DNA of 64,000 bases, taken from assembly GCA_021464245.1 (NCBI GenBank), contig JADCRB010000005.1, forward strand, positions 868,001 through 932,000, in the 5' to 3' direction. The notes under the pieces are model-generated. The model was not told the origin of the DNA and made no database searches. It saw only the letters and a program-made list of their open reading frames with translations. This DNA comes from Carallia brachiata. Its lineage: Eukaryota; Streptophyta; Magnoliopsida; Malpighiales; Rhizophoraceae. Shown here piece after piece: positions 1 through 12,306 of this stretch. How positions within the stretch are numbered: position 1 is the stretch's first letter; the number at the start of each line of letters is the position of its first letter. Position numbers and translations under genes: made by a program.

Positions 1-3000
1 GAATTTAACTCCCAATTTGTTCAATGCATCAACAAATCAACTTTTTTTTTTTTTTTCGAGTGAATTAGATCAAAAGACACACTCGATTTTATTATATTCA
101 AGTTCTAAATCTATCCTTTTGAGAGTAGTTAAATGAAGTATTATACGGGTACTACTCCGAATTCGGCTGCAAATACGATGACCGACATATATCTTATAAA
201 TATTGTTTCTTGTTAAAAAAATTAAAACCATTAAATTATTAAAAATACTTGACATGAATTATATTTGATGATTTGACTGTAGTTTTGGAACCTAGAAAAC
301 TCTAAAAACATTCAAATACTAAGTCTTTCAGTCTTTATATCTTATTAATAAATTTGACTATTTGAAAATTTAATAATCTTTTTTTCTTTTCATTTTCTTT
401 CTGTGAACTAACTTGAATGAATTTTCTTCATAAGAAGAAATTTCTATTGTTTTTTAATAATTAATCATTGACCAATAATAAGAAATAGAAAAAGAATTCT
501 ATTATTGAATATTTCGAATTAAGTAATGTTAAACGGAACTCATTTGACTTTGTTTTATTACAGGTAGAACATAAATTTTTTGCAATTGTCAACATAGTCT
601 AATTATTATTATTATTTTTTTTACCTTGACTTGATTTTGATTTGATTTGATTATGAATATTAAAAGTGACTTAAATTTTTTTTTATTTGAAAATTAAAAG
701 TGACTTAAACTAAAACGCATAGATCTCTACAAATATTGTTATGCTTTGTATTTTTCTTAAATTTGAACTTAAAATATTAGTTGGAAACGATTTCAATATC
801 AATTCTAAATGATAATTATCAAGATTAAATTTGAAAGAGCAAGATTAACCCATCCCCCTACACACACACACACACCCACACACATTGATGAAGCCGGAAG
901 CTAACAATTTCTTTCGGAGAGTCTTCCGTTTAATATTCGAGGTGGATTTCAACCTGAAAAGGAGTTATGAGGCTCAGGAGAATGGAGAGTGCTATGTAAT
1001 TACCATCTGATAAGTTTTTTAACAAATTAAAAAAGAGCAAAGAAAAAAAAAATCATAGCTAGGATAATCCACTCTCAATACTCTTTTGATTCGATTTTTA
1101 TTCTCTTGATAGTTATTATTACCCGTTTGTTTCTTGTAATCTTTTGTCAAAAAAAAAAAAAAAGTTTGGTTCTATTAAGCAAAAATAAATAAATAAATAA
1201 ATGCACTCTTTAGTTTCCATTGTCAATGTGTAGGATTTTTTTTTTTCAAAAGATTCAAATTTTTTAGGTTTCCAAATTGTTATGTTAATCTATTAACATA
1301 ATTTTTTTAAATTTACTTTCTTAAATTTAAAAAATTGTTATCTTATTTTTTAAATTCAATTTCCTCAAGTCTTTTATTTTTCGCAAAGTAAAACATTCTC
1401 TTATGTGTTTTATACAATTAGAAGTCAGCATTTGATCATGACTAGATAGTGTCTAAAATATAGACCAATTCACTAAAATATTAATATTAAAATTCTAAAT
1501 TATTCCAAGGTATATAATAATATTCAAATTATCTTCCAAAAAAAAAAAAGGCACACTTGTTAAGGATAGATTCAAGTAGGTTAACGTGACAATTAAAAAA
1601 TGTGAACATTTCGAAAAATAATTTATCAAAGATGCAATTACTCGACGTACAAACGAATAGTGAACTTACAAGTGATTTTCATCAGTAACCTTATAATGAA
1701 ATTTCGGACTTTCTATGAATTCCCAGGTAATTGTTGGATCCAGGCACTCGAAAAGTAAAAATAATAGTTCTTAAGATCAATAAAAATTTATAAGTTCCAT
1801 AGGAAAGTATAAAAAATTTATTAAAAAAAAAAAAAGAACTTGTAGAAAATTTATAATTTTTCGGTTAAAGAAACATTTTTCATCGAACTACCAAGAAAAA
1901 AAAAACAATATGGGAAAAAAAGAACAGAAACATGGAATTGCAATGGCGTTATTAGAAAGGAGATTTTAGTTAGTAGTGATGTTAGAAAAAGAGTAGAAAA
2001 TTTTAAAACTATTACAAAAAAAATTTGTGGATGTAAATATAGTAAGTACAAAATGATCTGAATTGTTAATTATAAAAGTATATTAATTTTTAAAAAATAA
2101 AATTTAAATAAATTATTAGATACTATGTATGGCCTATATATTTCACTAAATATGTACATGAAATTTTGCTCAAAATATTATGTTTAATCAAACATATCAT
2201 AATGTCGGCGATGAGATTCAAAATAAAAATTTGAAATACAGTTTATCGGAATATACAATTAATTTTAACTTATGATTTGAGTATTATATAAAGAAACACA
2301 TGAGCAAACGACTTTTGAAAACTCCGAAGTGAAATGATTGATAATTAAACATTTCAATTAAGAAATTTAAAGTTTGATTTTTAATTCTTTTTCTAACTAG
2401 CACACTTACAATGATAATAGACTATTTTTATTAAAAAAAATTTAATATATGTTTGACAAGACAGCAAAGATATAGAAATGATTAAAAGTCCCGTTACATT
2501 AGAGGACGGATTTGTTTGAGAAATTGTTTGTAATGTAATAAATAAAGAATTTTTTATAATAATATTTATAAAATGTGTAATAAAAATAAAAAAATATTAT
2601 TATTTTTTATTATACAATTTATCATTATTATTATATAAAATATAATAATTATTGCATTATAGATAATAATCAAATCAAAAAATATCAGGCTACCAAAATT
2701 TATCCAATGATTAAACATTATGGCCGTGCCATCCAAAAGAGGCTATTAGAAGTCCTAATGGACACAAATATAAGAGGAAATTATACCGTGCAGCCTATAT
2801 TTAAGATGCGGTAATAAGCACTGCCATCCATCAAATTTTGTAAATATAATAAATTTTTTTAATTCTGATAACAAAAAACACCATCCATCAAATTTTTGTT
2901 AAAAAACGTTTAAGATAATTACCAAATTGCTATTATAATTGACATGAATAGACTAAATTGCCCTTACTGCATTGAAAAAAGAAATATTTTACAAAAGGCT

Positions 3001-3797
3001 ATTGAAATTCTCATATATAGTCTTTTAGATAACTAAGAAAAATGTTATTTTATTATAATTTTTTAGATATATAATAAACAAAAATAAATAATAAGTCAAT
3101 CAAAAAAAAGATTATTTAACTAATGATTTTTCAATAAATTCAAAATGATAAAAATTTTGTATGATAATAATTAATATAAAACTGACGATTTCTAAGTACA
3201 AAATTGTTTTCAAATAAATTCAAAATGTTTTGTGATAAATTGGTCAAGAAAAATCTATACATAATTTAATAAACAGGGGCAAGAATGTTTTTTTCATAAT
3301 TGCTGTTACTATTGACTTATGCCAGTTAATCAAGGGATGTGATTTGTTATTTATAAAAATAGATAATGTGATTTGTTACTGCACTCTAAATAAGAAGTGC
3401 ATAATGTAAATTTTTCTAATTAGAATTTAGATATTTATTATAAAGATCTTAATAATTAATTTTGAGAAGTAAAGGTGCGGCGTAAAATTTATGAAAAAGA
3501 GAAAATTCCCTGCATTATGTAATTTATATCCCATCGAATCTTTCAATGAAAAATAAAATAAAATAAAGAGATGATAAGATGTTACAGTGTTGCCATCAAA
3601 GATTGATTCCACATGCTGAACCTGGAACAAAGCAAGAGATCTGTCTGATAAGCTAGACACATAAATAAGGACAATTTAGGATACATTTTTATCTGCCAAT
3701 TTAATGAGTTTTTCTTCCAGTGATTGCAGCCAGGTTTTGGGCAGGTCTTACAGCTCTCAGTTTCTACATCTGATCCAATCAATTTAAAGGACCCTGG
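1..3797. other. AT-rich intergenic DNA
   Basis: No convincing gene here. The stretch is strongly AT-rich with many poly-A and poly-T runs and stop codons in all frames. It contains a short CA microsatellite near 860-884, followed by a small ORF listed separately. The open frames at 70-255, 1851-2051 and 3427-3660 are low-complexity or AT-driven and match no family I know. Confidence 0.7.
888..1010 (+). CDS. Possible small ORF, 40 aa, unrecognised
   Basis: An ATG directly after a CA microsatellite opens a 40-codon frame ending in TGA. Its base composition is clearly richer in G+C than the surrounding DNA, and the predicted peptide (begins MKPEANNFFRRVF) has a normal mixed composition. I do not recognise a family. 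It could be a captured exon fragment or chance. There is no visible splice partner, and no TATA box I would defend. Confidence 0.15.
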   Translation: MKPEANNFFRRVFRLIFEVDFNLKRSYEAQENGECYVITI

Positions 3798-6635
3798 TCA
3801 GATAATGTGCGCCAGCCAAAACAGCAAGAGGCCTACAACAAAATGAGAAATGAAGAATCAGAAAAAAACTGTTAAAAATACGTGTGCCACCATATATGCA
3901 CACAGAAGGACGAGGAAAAAAAAACTCAGGCAAGTGAGGCTTGGCACTTGGCAAATGAAATGCCCAGTTTAGGAGCTCTAGAGAATTTCTATTTTAATAT
4001 TTTTTTTAAGTGAGTGTAACTTACTTATAATATTATATCACATAATAAGTAAAATTCACTTAAATAAAAAAATTAAAAATAATATTTAAATAATATTAAA
4101 TTATAAATTAATTTTACTTAATAAAAAAAATTAAAATTAACAAACACTTTAATTGAGACTTTAAAGTTGCAGTGTTGCTTGTTGAGTTCGGTCTGAGATT
4201 CCAACTCAAGTTTAACCAAATTAAGATTAGCCGATCCTTTTTTCCTCTTTATCAATAAGAGACTTTATCTCTTATGCTTAGAATTGAGTTCTACACCCCA
4301 AAGAGGGAGAAAAAAAAAAAAGAGAATTGAGTTCAGTTGCCTTTCCTATGAAGGGAAATAAAATAGAATAACAAAAATATTAATCTTAAGGAGCGACAGG
4401 CGGTTCCACAAACATAAACTAACCCACTAAAATTTTTCTTCTTTTTTTTTTTTCTTAAAGTAATTATCACTGGAAAACCTTTATTTTCACTGGTATCTAT
4501 TGCTCAATTAGAAAATCCTTCAAACTTGCATGTAACTACGGGCTTATTAGATCAGTCCAACAGGCGAAAGATGTTGCACCCGGAACAAATGGCACGATCC
4601 TATATACTTGTGATATTAAATCCATATAAAGCAAAAAATAAAAAGAAATTAAATATTTATTCAATTGATTAAGAGGATATCTTTCAACAAGCAAGTAAAA
4701 GTTAAAACTCTAATTAATCTTATTTTTCTCTCCCCGTAAACTAAAAAAAAAAATTGTGAAAATCTAACTGGAAGACCACATATTTAACAAATAAAACTGG
4801 CGACAACTTCTCAGAATCGAGCGTGGCGAGGGTGGGTTTAACGTGGGGCCGTGCAGTTTTTAAAATTTTATTTTTCAAACATACAAAAGCAATGTACACC
4901 TCCAAACTGTATGTATATACTACTGTATGTATATACTTATCATACTTAAAAGAGATTTTTAATTTGATGTTTATTTTTTTATAAATATAATTTATTTATA
5001 ATTTTATATTATATATTTATATTTTAAATAAAATAATTTTATATAATATAAATTATAAATAAATTATATTAAAAATAAATAAAAATAATAAAAACTCTTT
5101 AGTTTAATCTATGAGACACCACATTAGTTTTTCTTTTTCCTGGAAAAAAGTGTGCAGTTGCAGGGGCACACTTACCACAAACGCGTCAGGACCTCAGCCA
5201 TGGGGCCGCCTCTGCCTGTCTTTTCCTTTTTTTTTTTTAATCATCTATCTTTTGACTTTGAGTAAATAGTAATTGAAAAAGCAGGAAAAAAGGGTTGAAA
5301 AAAAAAGTGCATCAGACAAGAATTCCAAGCACGAAAAGACTTTTCACACAAAAGTTAATCAGCATAGAAAGTGAATCTTGACTTGGTACCTCCAAAACTG
5401 AACTTGGCTTGAATATTTGGCTTCCGTGTCCCGCTCCAAGCATACCCTGATCAATCAAAAGTTCATATGATCAGAATATAGTTGTCAGCAAAGAAAAGAA
5501 AAAAAAAAAAAAAAGAACAGCCGAAAATGCCTGCTAAACTAGACTTCATGACTGAACAGATTTAACAGAACAAGAAATGGTTTGATCTACCACCACCGCT
5601 GGTGCGGTTGAATTGCCTAAAAAGATTTAAATTTGCAAAAAAAATTACAGGTTCAAATCTTATTAAGATCTAATTACTGCTCCGATTCGGTTGCTTTGCA
5701 AGTACAGAATCCCGATGCTCTTGGTGGCACTACGACACTCCTCTGCTTTCTCAATTTTTACACTCAAAAAAAAAAAAAAAAAGAAATAAAGAAATGGTTT
5801 GATCTGTGAACTAACCTTGGCCAAAGCAAGTTGTGGTAGTGTTCTTGCCATTTCGACAGACGCAAGCAAATGACTGATCGAAACCCGAAAAGCCACATAT
5901 CCCCCCACTGGTTTCACAATCCTTGCAAGCACCAGTATCGTATGAACCATTGTATTGCAGAGAAATCCCAAATTTCCACTTCATGGGGTCCCCTTTATTG
6001 CCTCCAAAATCGTATATTGACGCGTAGGAAGAGCACTGGAGCCTGGGAAGATCTAATGTGTAGCCTGCAAGTTGAATTGGAGACTGATAAACACAACATG
6101 TAGATATAGGTGCATTCTGCGGCAAACCAATGCCATTGACTCCCTTGCATGAATACAGGCCTCTGCAAACACGAGAACCTGACCCTCTTTCGCACAAATC
6201 TTCACTCGGATCAAAAATACGAGAAGTGGTGGAGCAACCAAGCAAAACAAAGATATTCTCCCCCGTCAAGGCGAACGGACTGGCCCGATCCAAGCTAAAA
6301 CTCCCCGAGTTCTGCATGGAGCTGCAGTTTGACATTAGAGGGTCTGTGATTAGGATGGTGTTGCCGGAATAATCGATGGAGGAAATGGTGTAGATGCCGG
6401 TGCCGGTGGAGAATTCGAGTATGCCAGAGCTACTACATCTAATGTACCTAGCAAAGTCAGGGTGACCACATCCAAAGCCAGTGCCAAAGGGGTAGTTTAC
6501 TGGTATTTTGCCACAAGTGTCATGGCACGTACCATTTATTGGGATGGGACTGACTGCTGCAGAGATGGAGGAAAGTAGGTTTGTGAGGAAGAGCAAAATG
6601 TAAATGGAGGTCCATGGACATGGGGCAGATGACAT
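3798..6635 (-). CDS. WAK-like extracellular protein (GUB_WAK_bind plus WAK_assoc), no kinase
   Basis: Proposed exons are 6635-5816, 5446-5390 and 3832-3798 (303 aa), all with GT-AG junctions and matching phase. Residues 1-26 form a signal peptide. A Cys-rich galacturonan-binding region starts near residue 36 (CHDTCGKIPVNYPFGTGFGC) and matches the GUB_WAK_bind domain of wall-associated kinases. The C-terminal half ends in a WAK_assoc-type Cys cluster (CKDCETSGGICGFSGF). The last exon adds a short hydrophobic tail (GLLLFWLAHII), suggesting membrane or GPI attachment. No kinase domain follows, so this is a kinase-less member, probably apoplastic and possibly pectin-binding. The exon 2 donor GTACCA is weak; reading through it gives an alternative stop at 5355-5357. 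Exon 1 is very secure, exon 3 less so. A broken tandem copy lies at 8.4-9.8 kb. Confidence 0.8.
4945..5110. repeat. AT-rich hairpin, MITE-like
   Basis: The two halves of this stretch are approximate inverted repeats: an outer arm around AAGAGATTTTTAATTTGATG is mirrored by AATAAAAACTCTTTAGTTTA, with an almost pure A/T centre. It lies in the long second intron of the WAK-like gene. A foldback MITE is likely. I could not define a target duplication. Confidence 0.45.
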
Positions 6636-7310
6636 TGAGGAGAGTGTTAAGTGATGTTAGCTAATGAACTCAAAGAGAATGTAAAGCCAATTATCGGACA
6701 AGTTGATAATGAATAAAGAGTAAAGATGGTGAAGTGTGCTTTTTGGTGGTAGTGATGCTCTTTCCACATTTTTGCTTGTTTCTGCTTCCTAAAAAGTGGA
6801 GCCTCTTTGTCTAGTGACTTCAAGCTATAAAGCAACAATGTCAATTGCTTAGGCGATCCTGCTACAGAGCCGCAGGATTCACGGGTGAGTGTTCTACAGT
6901 TTTTTTTTTTTTTTGGGCTGAAAAATATACGACGTAGTACATATAGTGAAATTTTAATGTAAAAACATTTTTAAAATTGTTAACAGTATATATATTTTAC
7001 CTTAGTTATCTATATATATAGATATATATATATATATATATATATAATGATGTGTTTTCTAAATTAAAAAAAAAACACTTTTAATACACACATTCGTCTC
7101 CTTCCCGTTATTTTCCCTGGGTAAAAGTTTATGGAGGCAAGGGGAAGAGAGAAAATGTAAAGTCATCTGTGCTGATTTTTTTTTTTTGAAAATTTAAGTT
7201 TTTACAAAAAATGACTGGATGAGTAACATGATTGCTTCCAATGTACAACAATTAAATGATGGTTTATGGGAAATTATATTTTGCTAAATAAAAACCTTCA
7301 GGATGTCATA
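6636..7310. repeat. Upstream half of WAK-locus duplication, unit A
   Basis: The 5' flank of the WAK-like gene, with the probable minus-strand promoter. Several blocks recur at 9790-11065: the area around 6780-6850 (AAGTGGAGCCTC, TAGTGACTTCAAGCTATAAA), around 6870-6890 (GCAGGATTCACGGGTGAG) and 7090-7290 (AAATGACTGGATGAGTAACA). It also contains a pure TA microsatellite at about 7016-7046. No gene is visible in it. Confidence 0.75.
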
Positions 7311-7623
7311 TTATTGTCATGCTGACATCATCTATGGCTTCGCATTTGAAATCTCCATCTACTCAGACCCATATTAATACGCATTTGAAGTAGCGGCCCG
7401 CGGAAAACAGCAAGGAAGAGGAAGGAAACTTGCTAAATGTGGACATTGTGAGTTTGTGACCAGCCGATATGGCATGGTCCACTACAGGCAAATAATATGG
7501 CCTTTATTGAAGAAACGAAAAGATGATTCGGTTTAAAAAAAATAGAAAAGATAATGGCTATACTCCCAACTCATATAGGAGCATTAGATTCAATGTACTT
7601 CAAAGGACCATTGGTGCTATTAA

Positions 7624-8037
7624 TTAAGGTTATTAAAATTAGACCAATCATTAAATTAAAATATTAGTCGGTCAAAATTTAATTGGTTGAACTAGTTAAA
7701 TAAGTATTTAAATCTGTATTTAATATTATATATATATATATATAATTAAAAATAATATTTATAAATAGTAATTAAATATTAATTTTTTAATTTTAAAGAT
7801 TAAATAAAAAATTTTAATTAAACTTAGAGCCTAAATTATATTTTAAATAAACATTGGCAGTCAAATTATAATTTATAAATTCTTGATTTACCTTGAACCA
7901 GTTCAATCGGTCCGATTTTGACCAGTTTTGACCAGTACGATTCTTATAAAAACAATTACATGAATCAGTCCAGTCCTTCGACCGATCACTGGTTGAACTA
8001 GTCAGACCGGTCGGTCGGGTCCAGTTCTAATAACACT
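7624..8037. mobile_element. hAT-type MITE, 414 bp, 8-bp target duplication
   Basis: Flanked by perfect 8-bp direct repeats GCTATTAA (7616-7623 and 8038-8045). The ends are imperfect inverted repeats: left GGTTATTAAAATTAGACC, right (reverse complement) GTGTTATTAGAACTGGACC. The interior contains many ACCGGT/GGTTGAACC-type motifs and no coding capacity. Eight-bp duplications are typical of hAT transposons, so this is a non-autonomous derivative. A related element lies at 8881-9360 and a remnant near 8351. Confidence 0.75.
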
Positions 8038-8045
8038 GCTATTAA

Positions 8046-8350
8046 CCATCTCAAAGACTTGAAGAATACCACCGCTTGTGATTCAACTTGTTGGATTCGA
8101 ATAAGTGAAAGATTATATGTTCGAATCTTATTAGGATTAAGTGATGAAGTTAAACTTATAATTTATTATTTAACGCAAAAAATGTTATAACTATCATATC
8201 TCTTTGTACTTTTCAAGCATAAATTCGTAATACTTTTCAAGCACAGAGTCGTAATACTTTTCAATGAGATTGTAGGACATCACTTATATGTTTTTATTTT
8301 ATGCAAAACAAAAATAAATAAGAAACATTGCTTACTTGCCATGCAAATTG
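8046..8350. other. Intergenic, possible degraded SINE
   Basis: No gene. Around 8090-8170 the sequence reads like a degraded tRNA-derived SINE: a B-box-like ATGTTCGAATC followed by a conserved-looking tail. I cannot define its ends or a target duplication. Confidence 0.3.
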
Positions 8351-8387
8351 CAATGTTAAAACTGAACCGAACCGATCGATTCAACCG
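8351..8387. mobile_element. Remnant of hAT-type MITE end
   Basis: CAATGTTAAAACTGAACCG followed by ACCGATCGATTCAACCG matches the terminus of the family at 7624-8037 and 8881-9360. It is fused directly to a fragment of the WAK-like pseudogene at 8388, so a deletion joined the two. Confidence 0.5.
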
Positions 8388-8522
8388 ATGGAGAATTTGA
8401 GTATGCCAGAGCTACTACATTTTATGTGCCTTACTAGGTGGCACAGATACATATATGATAAATACAAATAAGGCGATATATCAATCTTAAAAAAAATTAG
8501 AATACGAAAATAATATAGACAC

Positions 8523-8555
<33 letters not shown>

Positions 8556-9789
8556 CACGTACGTTTATATATACACAAAAATATAAGTAAATATTATTAT
8601 TTAAAATAAAATATAAATTATGCCTTATATTTTAGGTTAAATTTTTTAGAGAAGGAAATGAACACTATGAAAAAGAGGAAAGGGTCATTGTTGTTGCTTT
8701 TGGTTCTGATTCTCATTTTGCTGCTTATTAGTTTTTGATTTTACTACTCCGACTCAAAGATTATGCTATTGCATGAGCTTACGAGAAAGCAATCATTGTC
8801 TTCGTCAGCAGCACGGCCCGCTGACCTCTCTCTCTCTCTCTGTGTGTATATTCTGAGAAATAGGCAGTGGTTGTTGCGACCACTGTTGTAAAAATTGGAC
8901 CGGACCGGTTGGTCGAATCGGTTGAACCGGTGATTGGTCAGAGGTCCGAGTCAATTTTGGCAAAATTTGGGGGGTGGCTCAGACCGGAAAAAATCGGTCA
9001 AAACCGATTAAGAACCGGTCAAAACTGATAAAAATCAATGAAAACTTGACAGGTTGGATCAGTTCAATGAAATTGAAAAATTCATAAATTATGATTTGAC
9101 TCAAATATTATTTAAATTATAATTTGAGCACTAAATTTAATTAAAAAGTTTAATTTCATCCTAAATTTGATTAAAAATTTCAATTTCATCCTTAAATTTA
9201 GAAAAATTAATATTTAATTACTATTTATAATTATTATTTTATAAATTACTTTTATACATATATATATTATTAAATACCGGTTTAAATACCGGTCCAACCG
9301 GTTGAATTTTGACTTACTAATATTTTCAGTTCGATAACTAGTCTGATTTTGACAACTTTAGTTGCGACAGAGTAAGAGGAAAAACTAAAAAGAATTTTTT
9401 TTTAAAACTTTTTTAAGACATATCCGCATGTTCGATACGTGTTCTTAGTGTATCCTTGGTATGCCCAATTTTTTTTGGCGAACACTTTTTGATGTGTTGG
9501 ACATGAGTTCATGTCCTGTCATGTTTGATGCGTATCCACCTTCAATGCATATCTAACACTTACACTATTTTAAATTTAAAGTATCCATGCATCATTAATA
9601 CCTACAAAAATTAGGCTCACCACATCCAAAGCCAGTGCCAAAGGGGTAGTTTACAAGTATGTTGCCACAAGTGTCATGGCACGTACCATTTATTGGGATG
9701 GGACTGACTGCTGCAGAGATGGAGGAAAGTACGTTTGTGAGGAAGAGCAAAATGTGAATCGAGGTCCATGGATATGAGGCAGATGACAT
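8388..9789 (-). pseudogene. WAK-like protein pseudogene (tandem copy, interrupted)
   Basis: Reading from 9789, the frame gives a start, signal peptide and the first GUB_WAK_bind cysteines (CHDTCGNILVNYPFGTGFGC) with strong similarity to the intact gene. It loses homology after about 9617. The continuation of the same exon (RHIKCSSSGILKFS) reappears at about 8435-8388. Roughly 1.2 kb of unrelated DNA, including the MITE at 8881-9360, separates the pieces. The rest of exon 1 and later exons are absent. It is non-functional as read. Confidence 0.85.
8881..9360. mobile_element. hAT-type MITE, 480 bp, 8-bp target duplication
   Basis: Perfect 8-bp direct repeats GTTGCGAC flank it (8873-8880 and 9361-9368). 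Its ends are imperfect inverted repeats: left CACTGTTGTAAAAATTGGAC, right (reverse complement) TAAAGTTGTCAAAATCAGAC. The interior holds several GGTTGAACCGG and ACCGGTC motifs. No coding capacity. Same family as 7624-8037. It sits inside the insertion that breaks the WAK-like pseudogene. Confidence 0.8.
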
Positions 9790-11065
9790 TGAGGAGAGTG
9801 TCAAGTGATGTAAGCTAATGAACTCAAAGACAAAGTAAAACCAATTATCAGATAAGTTGATAATCAATCAAATAAAGAGCATAATATGGAAAAGATAATC
9901 AATCAAATAAAGAGCATATAAAATGTTTCGATTATTTTGCCTTAATATGTATTAAAAACTAATCAACTATTTATTTTTTGTATTCACATTTATATTTTAT
10001 GTAATAAAAAAAATAAAAAAATAAAAATAAAGTGATAAGATATATATTTTATTTTTGTATTATATTAATATAGTTATAAAAAATTAAAAATTAATTATTT
10101 TTTCAATAAATACCTAAACAACATAATCAAAATATTTTATGTGGCTCTAAAAGTGGATGTGCTTTTTAATGGCAGCAATATTGTCCACAATTTTGCTTGT
10201 TTTTGGTTCCTAAAAGGTGGAGCCTTTTGTCTAGTGACTTCAAGCTATAAAAGCAATAATGTCAATTATTTAACGGACACCATTACGTAGCTGTATTATT
10301 AGAAAATTTTTATAACTGTCATATACAATATAACAAAAAAATTATATGATATTACAGACTAAATAAAAAAAAATTTATGGTGTGTTACAAGTAATAATAC
10401 GACGTAGAATTAGTTATCAAAAATCAAAAATATTTTAATTGATTTTTACGACGTGTCAAAAGAAAGTATACAACGTGTAACGAACTATTAAAAATAATTT
10501 TTTTTTACACGTAATATAATTTTTTAATACGTTGTATAATTTTTTTTATTACGTCGTATATATAGTTACGAAAGTTGCTTAAGAGTACAACCATTAGGAT
10601 TGCTTTTATTTAAAAGGACCTTGCCACAGAGTGGCAGGATTCACGGGTGAGGGTTCCATAATATTTTTCTTTTTTTTTTGTTAAAAAATTTATAATGTAT
10701 ATATAATTAAATTTAATGTACAAATAATATTTAAAAAATTTATAAACATTTTATCTTAATTGTATACACATTATTTCCTAATTACACGCATATAAATTTT
10801 TTTCATCTAAAAAAAAACACTTGCGATTTGCACACTAACACCAGCAACACGCACACTAATCTCCCTCTTTATTTTCGTTAGGCAAAGGTTTATGGAGCGA
10901 AGAGATAGAAAATTCAAAGTAATTTGCGTTGATTTTTTTTTTAAATTTAAGTTTTTCACTAAAAAATGACTGGATGGGTAACATAATTGCTTGGAATTTG
11001 CAACAATCAAACGATGGTTTATGGGTAATTTTATTTTGCTAAAAAGAAACCTTTGAGACGTCATA
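9790..11065. repeat. Upstream half of WAK-locus duplication, unit B
   Basis: Collinear with 6636-7310 but expanded. About 250 bp (roughly 9890-10140) and about 330 bp (roughly 10275-10600) of extra AT-rich DNA split the homologous blocks. A 20-odd-bp direct duplication (AATCAATCAAATAAAGAGCA) occurs at 9863 and 9898. No gene. Confidence 0.7.
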
Positions 11066-12306
11066 GTTGTAGGTGCACTAATGACATTTATGTGACATTA
11101 AAATGGACACTACTTCATGTAAATTCAAAAATAATTGGTATATATATATTTGTATATAATCGTATACATATTAATAAAATAATTATTTTTTGTACTATTA
11201 GTAAAAAAAATTTTAAAGGAATTTTTTTTTTAGAAAGTCTCATAATGTCTACACTTTATATCTTAAAATAATGCCACTTAGATCTAAATTTTAATTTTTT
11301 ATAAAAAAAGAAAATATTTTTTTGCTAATGTAGTATAAAAAATAATTATTATATTTATATGTATCAAAAATATGTACGAATATTTATGTACCTATTTGAT
11401 CCCATGTAAATTTATCAAACAACCTCTGTTCGTTATTTTTTTTTTTAAATTCAACAATTTTAACTGTCTACGTCGCTTCGACCATATATCTCACCTAAGT
11501 GATTCCGCCTAGTATTTGTCTTTTGGGGATCTTTTTGTATGCTTTGCTGGTTTAGCTCTAACGCGGCAAAGATGTCCCGAATTCCTGTTGAAATGCCCTC
11601 ACAAGTCACACCATTAATGTTGCAGTGAATATTGTAAGAAGACCAAGACTTTTGGTTCAATGGCAGGGCCACTTCCGGGAGGTAGATATACAAATTACCA
11701 AGAAAGTGGAGGGGAACCTTCCTTTGTCACGATCCGCATTGCCAAAATGAAGACTTTTCTTTTTTATTTCCATTGATTTGTGTACATGTGTTATAATTGG
11801 ATTGTGCTTCCACAAGCGTGCAGGACCCGCAAGGATCCCAAGAAATAGCTACAAAGTTTCAAGAATCTTCTCACAGATCACCTCAGCGTGTCAATTACAG
11901 TTGATATATAATGGCATTCACTTCTTGCTGATAGCATCCCCGAAAAAGTAGTTAGGACATTTTTAGCTTACATATTTTTGTGTTCGAATCAACTCCTCTT
12001 ATTGCAACCTACTCAGTGTCTCATACTCACTGAACCAAACTCGAAGAGCCAAACAAAGGAAAGTTTCTTTGCTTCTCCTTTTATTTGTTTATTTTTTTTA
12101 GCATTCCTTTGGTTTTATGTTTCTTTACGATTAATGGGTTTGAATGCTCTGTTTTAGCAAATTATTATAGTTTTATTTTGGTGATGAGGTTTGCAAAAAT
12201 GCCAAAGGCAAGGTTGGGACTTGGAACCAGACATTGTTAATGACTCGGGTCCGTTGCTCAGCATCGTTCTAAACTTATCAGAGCTAATTTCCATTGTTCT
12301 GCTGCT
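11066..12306. other. Intergenic, upstream of TNL gene
   Basis: Mostly AT-rich. A minus-strand open frame at 11460-11693 (77 codons) contains SWSSYNIHCNINGVTC, faintly reminiscent of the N-terminal cap of LRR receptor proteins, but the rest does not support a gene. The last few hundred bases should hold the TNL promoter and 5' UTR. I cannot place a TATA box with confidence. Confidence 0.5.

Noticed and set aside
5863..6372. Plus-strand open frames (5870-6103, 6130-6372) and other minus frames over the WAK-like exon
   Set aside because: They lie antisense or out of frame to a clearly coding exon with domain-level similarity; shadows.
11460..11693. LRR-type N-terminal cap gene fragment on the minus strand
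   Set aside because: Only a few residues resemble the cap motif; the rest of the frame does not, and no further LRR sequence follows.
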